Below, one piece after another: positions 7,871 to 15,555 of a stretch of DNA of 40,838 bases. The position numbers and the translations under genes were made by a program. Every line of letters starts with the position of its first letter. Position 1 is the stretch's first letter. Location of the stretch: the NCBI GenBank assembly GCA_002327765.1, contig DCUH01000072.1:1-40838 (forward strand), given 5' to 3'. The notes below the pieces were generated by a model that saw only the letters and a program-made list of their open reading frames with translations, was not told where the DNA came from and did not search any database. Source of the DNA: a bacterium UBA2219 (GTDB lineage: Bacteria; Desulfobacterota; Deferrimicrobia; Deferrimicrobiales; Deferrimicrobiaceae).

Positions 7871-9169
7871 GTGGCCAACCCATCGGAATACAAGGATTTC
7901 AGTGTTTGTTTGCTTCTGGCGTTCCTTCCGCTGTTCCTGGCGGCCGACCCAGGGTCCGCGCGGGCGGAAGGGGCGGCGAGGCCCGTCGGCTTTTACATCG
8001 AGGCCGCGCTGTCGAGCAACCCGTCGCTGGGGTCGATGTTGCGCAGGGTCGAGATGAAGCGGAACGAGGCACACCGGGCGGGGGCGCTGGACGACCCGAA
8101 ACTGTGGCTCGCCCTGTCGAACGTGCCGACCGGGAGCTGGTCGCTGCGCGAGGAGGACATGACGGGAAAGGAGATCGGCCTCTCCCAGATGTTCCCCTCC
8201 CCCGGGAAACGGGACCGCGCTTCCCGGATGGCGGCCCTCGAGAAGGAGCAGGCGGAGTTCGACCTGGCGGAGATGCGGAACATGCTGCGTGCCGACGTGA
8301 AGATGGCGTACGCGGAGCTTTCGACGGTGCGCGCCCAGGCGGAGCTGGTGCGCCGGACCCGCGCGATCCTCGAGCAGTTGGTGGCGGTCTCCCGGGAGAT
8401 GTTCGCCGTCGGGAAGGGGCGCCAGCCCGACGTCCTGCGGGGGCAGATCGAGCACCAGAAGATGCGCGAGATGCTCCTGATGCTGGAGAACCGCGAGCGC
8501 GTGCTCTCGATCCGCATCAACACGCTGGCGGCGCTTCCGCCGTCGGAGACGGTGCCGGCCCTCGACAACCTCCCGGAACCCTCCCTTCCCCACGATGCCC
8601 GCGCGCTCCGCGTGATCTATACCGAGGAGCGGCCCGCCCGCAAAGCCGTACGGGCGCGGGTCGAGAAAGGCGGCGTCGCCGTCCTGCAGGCGGAAAGCGA
8701 GGGCCGGCCCGATTTCGAGGTGTCCGCCTCCTACATGCAGCGGGACGCGATGCCCGACGGGGCGGGACGCCCGGACCTGGTCTCGGCCATGGTGTCGATG
8801 ACGCTTCCGGTCTGGCGCCGGGGGAAGGTCGATCCCGGGATCCGCGCCATGACCGCCGAGAGGGAGATGGCGGCGCGCGACCTGGAATCGCTGGACAACG
8901 AGGCGGCCGGCGCCATCGAGGGCGGGCTGTCCTCCTTCGGGAATTTCGCCGCTGTGGCGAAGCTCTACCGGACGACCCTCATCCCGCAGGCGGAGCAGGC
9001 GGTGCTGTCGAACTTCGAGGCGTACCGCGTCGGCAGGATCGATTTCCCGATGGTGATGGATTCCCTGATGACGGAGCTCTCGTTCCGGCGCGAGTACCTC
9101 GGGATGGTGGGCGAGATGCACATGACGATGGCGCGGCTGGAAGCCGCGGTGGGGAGGGAGCTCCGGTGA
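7871..9169 (+). CDS. TolC/CusC-family outer-membrane efflux channel
   Basis: A 432-residue protein with an N-terminal signal sequence (about residues 10-32, CLLLAFLPLFLAADPGSARA). It has two OEP repeats rich in Ala, Leu and Glu heptads, seen in the long helices around 85-165 and 300-420 (NFEAYRVGRIDFPMVMDSL is the typical second-repeat motif). It should form the trimeric outer-membrane duct of the pump encoded downstream. The start is GTG at 7871, preceded at suitable spacing by a strong AGGAAAGGAG site. It lacks a clear lipobox. The 135-bp gap to the divergent cysG must hold the operon promoter; no convincing CueR- or CusR-type site was seen. Confidence 0.9.
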   Translation: MANPSEYKDFSVCLLLAFLPLFLAADPGSARAEGAARPVGFYIEAALSSNPSLGSMLRRVEMKRNEAHRAGALDDPKLWLALSNVPTGSWSLREEDMTGKEIGLSQMFPSPGKRDRASRMAALEKEQAEFDLAEMRNMLRADVKMAYAELSTVRAQAELVRRTRAILEQLVAVSREMFAVGKGRQPDVLRGQIEHQKMREMLLMLENRERVLSIRINTLAALPPSETVPALDNLPEPSLPHDARALRVIYTEERPARKAVRARVEKGGVAVLQAESEGRPDFEVSASYMQRDAMPDGAGRPDLVSAMVSMTLPVWRRGKVDPGIRAMTAEREMAARDLESLDNEAAGAIEGGLSSFGNFAAVAKLYRTTLIPQAEQAVLSNFEAYRVGRIDFPMVMDSLMTELSFRREYLGMVGEMHMTMARLEAAVGRELR

Positions 9170-10566
9170 GGGGAAAATCGGGCCGCCGATGGGTCGTCGC
9201 CGCTGTCGCGCTGGTCGCCGCGGGGCTCGCGGGGGCGGCCGCCTTCTACAACATCCCCGCGTTCCACCAGCTGGTCCACCCGCACGGTGGCGATGAATCC
9301 GCCGGAGGCGGCGGGTCCGGGAAGGAAGCCGGGCAGTACACCTGCCCGATGCACCCATTCATCGTCTCCGACCGGCCGGGCGCCTGCCCGATCTGCGGAA
9401 TGGCGCTGGTGCCCAAATCCAGCATGGCCTCGAGCCTGACGGACAACGCGGCCGCGTCCATCGGGGCGGTCTCGATGAGCCCCGCGCAGCGCCTGATGGC
9501 GAACGTGGCGACGGCGAAGACGGAGTGGAGGGAGTTCTCGCTCGAAACGTCCGCCTCGGGGAAGGTGTCCTGGGACGAACGGATGCTGGCCACGGTGCCC
9601 GCGCGGTTCGGGGGGCGCATCGAGAGGCTCCACGTCGATTTCACCGGCACGCGGGTGGTCAAGGGGCAGCCGCTCCTCGAGATCTACTCCCCCGACCTCG
9701 TGGCGTCCCAGAGGGAATACCTGCTGGCCCGCGAGGGAGTGGAACGGCTCAAAGACAGCCCCTACGAGGACGCGCGGCGGATGTCGTCCCGGCTCCTCGA
9801 GGCCGCCCGGGCGCGCCTAAAGCTCTGGGGGGTGACCGATGCGCAGATCGCGGGGCTGGAGCGGAGCGGGGAGCCGGGGCTCGTCTCCACCGTCTATGCC
9901 CCCGCGTCCGGCGTCGTCACGGAGCGCCTCGTTTCGGCGGGGCAATACGTCGCCGAGGGCGCGCCGCTGTTCAATATCGCGGACCCCGCCCGGGTCTGGG
10001 TCCAGGCGGAGATCTACGAAACGGAGATCGGCAGGGTCCCGGTCGGGACGCCCGCGATCGTGACGACGGAAGCGTGGCCCGGCAGGGAGTTCCGCGGGAG
10101 AGCGTCGTTCGTCGATCCGTTCCTCGACCCGGGGACACGCACGGCCCGGGTCCGCGTGGAGCTTCCAAACCCCGGGGGGCTCCTCAAGCCCGAAATGTTC
10201 GTCCGCGTCGCGTTCCGTGGGAGGAAGGGAAGGGCGCTGGCCGTCCCCGACACGGCGGTGCTCGTGACGGGCGAGCGCGCGATGGTCTGGACGGAGGTTT
10301 CCCCGAACGTCTTCGAGCCCCGCACGGTCCGGGTGGGGCACCGGTCCGGCGACTTCTTCGAGGTCCTTTCGGGGCTTTCGGAGGGGGAAACGGTGGCGAC
10401 CTCCGCCGGCTTCCTCATCGACTCGGAAAGCCAGCTCCGGAGCGGGTCCGCCGACCCGCACGCGGGCCACGGCGCGGCGGAAGGGGCGAACGCGCCGCCG
10501 GCGGCCCCCGCCGCGGCGCCCGCCGGCATCGCGCCGGGCGGGCACGACGGGCACGGCGGGAAATAG
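9166..10566 (+). CDS. cusB: CusB-like RND periplasmic adaptor with an N-terminal heavy-metal-binding domain
   Basis: A 466-residue adaptor starting with GTG in a 4-bp overlap with the channel gene. A membrane anchor (about 9-27) is followed by a heavy-metal-binding domain with C60-P-M-H63 and C74-P-I-C77-G-M79. Lipoyl, hairpin and beta-barrel parts follow (HVDFTGTRVVKGQPLLEIYSPDL; VYAPASGVVTERLVSAGQYV; DPFLDPGTRTARVRVEL). The tail (about 435-466) is His-rich (DPHAGHG; GGHDGHGGK) and unstructured. The layout matches Cu/Ag (CusB) adaptors that pass metal to CusA. The terminal histidines add a further possible metal site. Confidence 0.92.
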   Translation: MRGKSGRRWVVAAVALVAAGLAGAAAFYNIPAFHQLVHPHGGDESAGGGGSGKEAGQYTCPMHPFIVSDRPGACPICGMALVPKSSMASSLTDNAAASIGAVSMSPAQRLMANVATAKTEWREFSLETSASGKVSWDERMLATVPARFGGRIERLHVDFTGTRVVKGQPLLEIYSPDLVASQREYLLAREGVERLKDSPYEDARRMSSRLLEAARARLKLWGVTDAQIAGLERSGEPGLVSTVYAPASGVVTERLVSAGQYVAEGAPLFNIADPARVWVQAEIYETEIGRVPVGTPAIVTTEAWPGREFRGRASFVDPFLDPGTRTARVRVELPNPGGLLKPEMFVRVAFRGRKGRALAVPDTAVLVTGERAMVWTEVSPNVFEPRTVRVGHRSGDFFEVLSGLSEGETVATSAGFLIDSESQLRSGSADPHAGHGAAEGANAPPAAPAAAPAGIAPGGHDGHGGK

Positions 10567-10578
10567 GGGCCTCGGGCG

Positions 10579-13500
10579 ATGATCAACGGCATCATATCGG
10601 CCTGCCTGAGGAACCGGTTCCTGACGATCCTCGGAGCCCTCGTGGTCCTCCTCTGGGGGGCGTGGGCGCTGCTGCGCACTCCCGTCGACGCCATCCCCGA
10701 CCTCTCCGACAACCAGATCATCGTCTACACGATGTGGGAAGGCAGGTCGCCGCAGATCATCGAGGACCAGGTGACCTACCCGCTGGCGACGAACCTCCAG
10801 GGGCTGCCGCATGTCCGCGCCGTCCGCTCCTCGACGATGTTCGGCGCCTCGATGATCTACGTCATCTTCGAGGACTCGGTGGACCTTTATTGGGCGCGCA
10901 GCCGGGTGCTGGAGCGGCTGAACCAGGTCGGGGACCGCCTGCCCAGGGGGGTCACCCCGGTCCTGGGCCCGGACGGCACGGGGGTGGGGCACGTCTACTG
11001 GTACACCGTGAAGAGCGACCGGCACGACCTGGGCGAATTGCGGGCGATCCAGGACTGGTACCTGCGCTACCCGCTTCAGGCGGTGCCGGGAGTCGCCGAG
11101 GTGGCGTCGATCGGCGGCTTCGAGAGGCAGTACCAGATCGATCTCGACCCGGTGAGGCTGCTCGCGTACCGCGTCCCGGTCGGGGCCGTGAACGCCGCCG
11201 TCGCGCGCTCCAACCGGGAGGTCGGCGGCAACGTCGTGGAGAGCAACGCGATGGAGTACCAGGTCCGCGGCCGGGGGTACCTGCGGGGCAGGGAGGACGT
11301 GGAGAACATCGTCGTGGCGACCTCGCTTTCCGGCACGCCGATCTACGTGAAGAACCTGGGCGTGGTCCAGATGGGCGGCGCGAGCCGGCGCGGGCTGCTG
11401 GAGGAGAACGGGGAGGGCGAGGTCGTCGGCGGCATCATCGTCATGCGGTACGGTGAGAACGCCAAGAAGGTGATCGGCCGCGTGAAGGAAAAGCTCGCGG
11501 AGCTGTCGCCGGGGCTGCCCGCGGGGGTGACGGTGGCGACGGCCTACGACCGGAGCGACCTGATCGACCGCGCGATCGACACGCTGAAGGACGCCCTCAT
11601 CGAGGAAGTGATCCTCGTCACGCTGGCGCACGTCCTGTTCCTGTGGCATTTCCGCTCCATCCTCATCGTCACGGCCCCGCTGCCGCTGGCGATCCTGGTC
11701 TCCTTCATCTTCATGCACTACATGGGGATCAACTCCAACATCATGAGCCTGGGTGGCATCGCGATCGCCATCGGGGTGCTCGTCGACGCCGGCATCGTGA
11801 TGACGGAAAACGTGATCCGGCACGCGGAGCGATACGGCGAGGGGTACGAGGAGCGCATCGTCGAAATCACGGAGAAGGCCGCGCACCTGGTCGGCCGCCC
11901 GATCTTCTTCGCCATGGCGATCATCATCCTCGCCTTCGTGCCCGTCTTCGCCCTGACGGGGCTGGAAGGGAAGATGTTCCACCCGCTCGCTTTCACGAAG
12001 ACCTTCGCGATGGTCGGCTCCACCCTCATCGCCGTCACGCTCGTCCCGGTCCTGTGCTCCTTTCTCGTCCGGGGGAAGCTCCACAGGGAAGAGGACAACC
12101 GGGCGATGAAGCTCCTGGTTAAGGCCTACAGGCCGGCGCTGGACTGGGCGCTCGACAACCGGAAGAAGGCCGTGGGCGTCGCCGCGGCGCTTTTCCTCGC
12201 GGCCGCGTTCCTGACCACCCGGATCGGGAAGGAGTTCATGCCGCCGCTGAACGAGGGGAGCCTCCTCTTCATGCCGGTGACGTTGCCCAACATCTCGATC
12301 AACGAGGCCAAGCGGCTCGTCACGGTGCAGGACAGGATCATCCGGGACACGCCGGAAGTCACCTACGTCCTCGGGAAGGTGGGGCGCGCCGAGACCTCCA
12401 CCGACCCGTCCCCCGTGTCGATGTTCGAGACGATCATCCTCCTCAAGCCGCCGGAGAAATGGCGCCCCGGCATGACCATGGACAAGCTGATCGGGGAGCT
12501 GAACGCGAAGCTGCAGATCCCCGGAGTGGGCAACGGCTGGACGATGCCGATCATCAACCGGATCAACATGCTCTCCACCGGGGTGCGGACCGATCTCGGC
12601 GTGAAAATCTACGGCGACGACCTTCGCGCGCTTTCCGACCTGGCGATCCGGGCGGCGGAGGTGCTGAAGGGCGTGCCGGGAGCGGTCGACGTAGTCGCCG
12701 ACCGGACCCTCGGCGGGACGTATCTCGACATCGAGCCCGACCGCGAGGCCGCGGCCCGGTATGGCCTGAACGTCGATGAAATCAACGACGTCGTGGAGAC
12801 GGCGCTCGGGGGCGTGACCGTCACCCGGACGATCGAGGGGCGCCAGCGCTTCCCGGTGCGCGTCCGGTTCCTGTGGGAGCACCGGCAGGACCTCGAGGCG
12901 ATCAAGCGGATCCCGATCCCCCGGGCGCCCGTCGTGTCCTCCTCCTCGCCGTCCCCCGTTTCCGCCGCGTCCGCTCCCGCCGGGGGCGGAGGGATGGGCG
13001 GGGGCGGAATGGGCGGCGGAGAGGCCGCGCCGGCGTCGATGGGCGGGACGCCGGCCTCGGGGCAGGTCACCCTCGGGCAGGTGGCGCGGATCTCGGTCGC
13101 TCCGGGGCCCGCCATGATCAACGCGGAGAATTCCTTCCTGCGCTCCGTCGTCTTCCTGAACGTCCGCGGCAGGGACATGGGGCGGTTCGTCGACGAGGCC
13201 AAGGACGTTCTCGCGAAGAACCTCGAGCTTCCGCAGGGCTACTTCATCGAGTGGTCGGGGCAGTACGAGAACCAGATCCGGGCGAAGAGGACGCTGCAGT
13301 TCGTGCTCCCGCTGGTGCTCCTGATCATCTTCGTGCTGCTCGTCATGGTCTATCGCTCGATCAGGGAAGCGCTCCACGTGATCCTGGCGGTGCCGTTCGC
13401 GCTGACCGGCGGCGTCTTCCTCCTCTATCTCCTGGGGTACAACTTTTCCGTCGCCGTGTGGGTCGGCTTCATCGCCCTGTTCGGCACCGCGGTGCAGACC

Positions 13501-13842
13501 GGCGTCGTGATGGTCATCTACCTCGAGGAGGCGGTGGAACGGGTCAAGGGGAGGGACGGCCGGCTGACCCGGGAGAACCTGCGCGAGGCGGTCGTGGAAG
13601 GGGCGCTGCTGCGGCTGCGCCCGAAGGTCATGACGGTGTCCACCGTCGTGGCGGGGCTGCTGCCGATCTTCTGGAGCACCCGCACGGGGGCCGAGGTCAT
13701 GAAGCCGCTGGCCACGCCCGTGCTGGGCGGCATGGTGTCGTCGCTGCTGCACGTGCTGATCATCACGCCGGTGATCTTCCTGTGGCTGCGCGAGAGGGAG
13801 CTTGCGAAGGGCGAATCCACATGGGGAGGAACGGAACCATGA
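10579..13842 (+). CDS. cusA: CusA/CzcA-family heavy-metal efflux RND pump
   Basis: A 1087-residue RND transporter with 12 expected membrane helices and two large periplasmic loops. The proton-relay residues D403 and E410 lie in GVLVDAGIVMTENV. By alignment with E. coli CusA, the metal-binding Met triad (M573, M623, M672) corresponds here to I572, M615 and M664, so one Met is replaced. Most of the rest follows CusA closely (MLSTGV; PEKWRPGMTMDKL). An insertion at about 784-827 is rich in Ser, Pro, Gly and Met. The gene starts 12 bp after the adaptor. Cu(I)/Ag(I) is the likeliest substrate from the neighbours, but the triad change leaves the metal open. Confidence 0.94.
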   Translation: MINGIISACLRNRFLTILGALVVLLWGAWALLRTPVDAIPDLSDNQIIVYTMWEGRSPQIIEDQVTYPLATNLQGLPHVRAVRSSTMFGASMIYVIFEDSVDLYWARSRVLERLNQVGDRLPRGVTPVLGPDGTGVGHVYWYTVKSDRHDLGELRAIQDWYLRYPLQAVPGVAEVASIGGFERQYQIDLDPVRLLAYRVPVGAVNAAVARSNREVGGNVVESNAMEYQVRGRGYLRGREDVENIVVATSLSGTPIYVKNLGVVQMGGASRRGLLEENGEGEVVGGIIVMRYGENAKKVIGRVKEKLAELSPGLPAGVTVATAYDRSDLIDRAIDTLKDALIEEVILVTLAHVLFLWHFRSILIVTAPLPLAILVSFIFMHYMGINSNIMSLGGIAIAIGVLVDAGIVMTENVIRHAERYGEGYEERIVEITEKAAHLVGRPIFFAMAIIILAFVPVFALTGLEGKMFHPLAFTKTFAMVGSTLIAVTLVPVLCSFLVRGKLHREEDNRAMKLLVKAYRPALDWALDNRKKAVGVAAALFLAAAFLTTRIGKEFMPPLNEGSLLFMPVTLPNISINEAKRLVTVQDRIIRDTPEVTYVLGKVGRAETSTDPSPVSMFETIILLKPPEKWRPGMTMDKLIGELNAKLQIPGVGNGWTMPIINRINMLSTGVRTDLGVKIYGDDLRALSDLAIRAAEVLKGVPGAVDVVADRTLGGTYLDIEPDREAAARYGLNVDEINDVVETALGGVTVTRTIEGRQRFPVRVRFLWEHRQDLEAIKRIPIPRAPVVSSSSPSPVSAASAPAGGGGMGGGGMGGGEAAPASMGGTPASGQVTLGQVARISVAPGPAMINAENSFLRSVVFLNVRGRDMGRFVDEAKDVLAKNLELPQGYFIEWSGQYENQIRAKRTLQFVLPLVLLIIFVLLVMVYRSIREALHVILAVPFALTGGVFLLYLLGYNFSVAVWVGFIALFGTAVQTGVVMVIYLEEAVERVKGRDGRLTRENLREAVVEGALLRLRPKVMTVSTVVAGLLPIFWSTRTGAEVMKPLATPVLGGMVSSLLHVLIITPVIFLWLRERELAKGESTWGGTEP
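12928..13059 (+). other. Low-complexity Ser/Pro/Gly/Met insertion in the CusA-like pump
   Basis: About 44 codons (residues 784-827) sit between IPIPRA and QVTLGQVA. At the corresponding place E. coli CusA has only a short turn (LTPMKQQITLADVA). The stretch contains SSSSPSP, GGGGMGGGGMGGG and ASMGG, with three Met residues. It is in-frame, flexible and periplasmic by position. Confidence 0.8.
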
Positions 13843-14318
13843 AAACGAGGCGATGCATCGTCCTGGCGGCGGCGCTGGCGGCGCTTTCCCTGCCGGCGGC
13901 TGCGCCGGCCGCGGACACGGGGCACGGCGGGATGCACGGCGCGAAGGATGCGGGGCACGGGGCCGCGCCCGGTCGCGACATGTCGAAGATGGGGGACGTC
14001 GTCTTCTCCGGGAAGATCGGCCCGTGGACGGGCGAGGTCCGGGTCATGGACATGCGGGCGTACGGGGCAGGAAAGAACACGCACCACGTCTCCGTCGCGC
14101 TTTCCGACCCGAAGACGAAGGCGCCGGTGGCGGCGGGCAGGGGGGGCGTCACGGTGACCGGGCCGGACAAGGCGAAGGCGGCGGCGCCCTTCACGGTCAT
14201 GCAGGGGCACTTCGGGGCGGATGTCCGCCTCCCGAAGCCGGGGGAATACGGCATCGAGGTGCAGGTCGAGTCGGGCGGCGGGAAGGGGAGCGCCGCGTTC
14301 CGGTACGCCGTCAGGTAG
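13839..14318 (+). CDS. Small secreted His/Met-rich protein, putative metal-binding accessory of the Cus operon
   Basis: A 159-residue protein with a clear signal peptide (MKTRRCIVLAAALAALSLPAAAPAA). A His/Met-rich segment follows (DTGHGGMHG, AGHGAAPGRDMSKM), then a beta-rich domain of about 100 residues (VVFSGKIGPWTGEVRVMDM; GHFGADVRLPKPGEYGIEV). The C-terminal part looks like small Ig-like or FixH/YtkA-type periplasmic domains, but I cannot assign a family firmly. Its ATG overlaps the cusA stop by 4 bp, so it is the last gene of the metal operon. A metal-carrier role, comparable to CusF by position, is inferred; it does not look like CusF in sequence. Confidence 0.8.
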   Translation: MKTRRCIVLAAALAALSLPAAAPAADTGHGGMHGAKDAGHGAAPGRDMSKMGDVVFSGKIGPWTGEVRVMDMRAYGAGKNTHHVSVALSDPKTKAPVAAGRGGVTVTGPDKAKAAAPFTVMQGHFGADVRLPKPGEYGIEVQVESGGGKGSAAFRYAVR

Positions 14319-15270
14319 GCGGGCTGCCGGCGCCGGGGAGTGCGCTCCCCGGCGCCTCCGGGCGATCCGCGAGCGTGCCGGCGTACACCCCTCCCAGGAT
14401 CAGCAGCCCCCCGGTGATCTTCGCGGGGCCGACCGGCTCCGAAAGGACGAGGGAGGCGAGCAGGACGCCGAAGAGCGGCACGAGGTAGACGAAGACGGCG
14501 GCGCGGGCCGCGCCCAGCTCCGCCACCCCGTCGTACCACCAGACGAAGCCGACGACCGTGCCGAGCAGGGCGAGCTGGAGCACGGAGAGCCATCCCCAAA
14601 GGGTGAGGCCGGACACGGTCTGGGAAAGCGGCGCCTCGAGGGCGGCGGCGGGGAGCAGAAGGAGCGTCCCGAACAGGGCGGCGTACGCCGTCGCCGCCAG
14701 CGGCGGCACGCGCTCCAGGACCTTCTTCCCGACGACGGTGTAGAAGGCCCACATCAGCGGTGCCCCGAGCAGGAGGAGGTCGCCGGGGTTGGGCGGGCGC
14801 GTCATGAGCGACGCCGGGTCCCCGTCCGTCACGACCACTCCCACGCCGGCCAGCGCCAGCAGGAGCCCCAGCCACCGGGCCGGCCGGATCCGTTCCTTCA
14901 GCAGCGCGGCGGACAGCAGGGCGGTGATCAGCGGGTTGAGGGAAACGATGAGCGAGCCGTTCGCCGCCGTGGTCAGCGACAGCCCTTTCAGGAAGAAGAA
15001 GTTGTACAGGAACATCCCGGTCAGCCCCAGGGAAAAGAGCCCGGCCCACTGCGCGGCGCCCCGGGGAAAGGGGAGCTTCGCGGGCGGCGCCGCCTTCCCG
15101 GCTTTCCACGCGAGGACGGCGAAGAGGACGGCGGCGGCGGCGGCGAACCGCAGGAAGGCCACGGAAAAGGGAGGCGCCTCGCGGACCGCCCACTTCCCCG
15201 CCATGAAGGTGCCTCCCCAGAAAAAGGCCGTGGTCGCAAGCTTCAGGGTGGTGATGGCGGGGGTTCGCAT
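14311..15270 (-). CDS. EamA/DMT-superfamily transporter (RhaT/YdcZ-type)
   Basis: A 319-residue inner-membrane protein with ten hydrophobic segments arranged as two EamA repeats (about 8-145 and 155-300). Typical DMT motifs are visible: FFWGGTFMAGKWAV in helix 1, SLTTAANGSLIVSLNPLITALL in the first repeat, and a second repeat ending in LSEPVGPAKITGGLLILGGV. The family exports metabolites or amino acids; no substrate can be assigned. It converges on the metal operon and overlaps its last gene by 8 bp. It is divergent from the tautomerase across a 38-bp gap. Confidence 0.9.
   Translation of the reverse strand: MRTPAITTLKLATTAFFWGGTFMAGKWAVREAPPFSVAFLRFAAAAAVLFAVLAWKAGKAAPPAKLPFPRGAAQWAGLFSLGLTGMFLYNFFFLKGLSLTTAANGSLIVSLNPLITALLSAALLKERIRPARWLGLLLALAGVGVVVTDGDPASLMTRPPNPGDLLLLGAPLMWAFYTVVGKKVLERVPPLAATAYAALFGTLLLLPAAALEAPLSQTVSGLTLWGWLSVLQLALLGTVVGFVWWYDGVAELGAARAAVFVYLVPLFGVLLASLVLSEPVGPAKITGGLLILGGVYAGTLADRPEAPGSALPGAGSPPT
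14329..14356. terminator. Strong hairpin after the Cus operon
   Basis: A perfect 12-bp stem (14329-14340 with 14345-14356) closes on a TGCG loop, 10 bp after the last stop of the metal operon. No T-run follows, so it is an intrinsic-like terminator of imperfect type. It lies inside the 3' end of the opposing transporter gene and is read there as coding sequence. Confidence 0.6.
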
Positions 15271-15308
15271 CGGTATAGTGTAATCATTTCTTGGGGAGGT
15301 GCGCCCGG
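15271..15308. promoter_or_regulatory. Short divergent promoter region between the DMT transporter and tautomerase
   Basis: The 38 bp are AT-rich for this genome. On the plus strand a TATAGT at 15274-15279 resembles a -10 box, and GGGGAGG (15293-15299) is the tautomerase ribosome site. No good -35 is visible on either strand. Confidence 0.4.
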
Positions 15309-15512
15309 ATGCCTTACGTGAACATCCGCATCACGCGGGAAGGGGCAACGGCCGAGCAGAAGGCGGAACTGATCAGGGGGGCGACGCGGCTGCTCGTCGA
15401 CGTCCTCGGCAAGAACCCGCAGACGACGGTCGTCGTGATCGACGAGGTGGAGACGGACAACTGGGGGATCGGCGGGGAGACGGTAACCGCGCGCAGGATG
15501 CGGGGGATGTGA
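15309..15512 (+). CDS. 4-oxalocrotonate tautomerase-like protein
   Basis: A 67-residue member of the tautomerase superfamily. Pro2 becomes the N-terminal catalytic base after Met removal (MPYVNIRITREG). The C-terminal DNWGIGGETVTARR matches the conserved GHFGIGGE-type motif, with Trp in place of Phe50. The substrate-binding Arg11 and Arg39 of canonical 4-OT align here with Ala and Val. It is therefore probably a tautomerase of another substrate, not a catechol-pathway enzyme. The start at 15309 has a GGGGAGG ribosome site. It stands alone, with no aromatic degradation genes nearby. Confidence 0.88.
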   Translation: MPYVNIRITREGATAEQKAELIRGATRLLVDVLGKNPQTTVVVIDEVETDNWGIGGETVTARRMRGM

Positions 15513-15514
15513 CC

Positions 15515-15548
15515 GGGAAGGGGGGCCGTCCCTCGGGTCCCCCTCCCC
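15515..15548. terminator. Hairpin between convergent tautomerase and fumarase genes
   Basis: An imperfect nine-pair stem (15515-15524 with 15539-15548, one A-C mismatch) begins 3 bp after the tautomerase stop. The lower arm is C/T rich. It is placed to stop plus-strand transcripts. A second small hairpin (15550-15555 with 15561-15566) contains the fumarase stop codon in its loop. Confidence 0.5.
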
Positions 15549-15555
15549 GCCGGCG

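Noticed and set aside
9817..13752. Minus-strand open frame of 1311 codons opposite the Cus genes
   Set aside because: It is antisense to cusB/cusA, which have unmistakable protein motifs. The frame is rich in Arg, His, Asp and Pro and has no domain; it is an effect of high GC in third positions.
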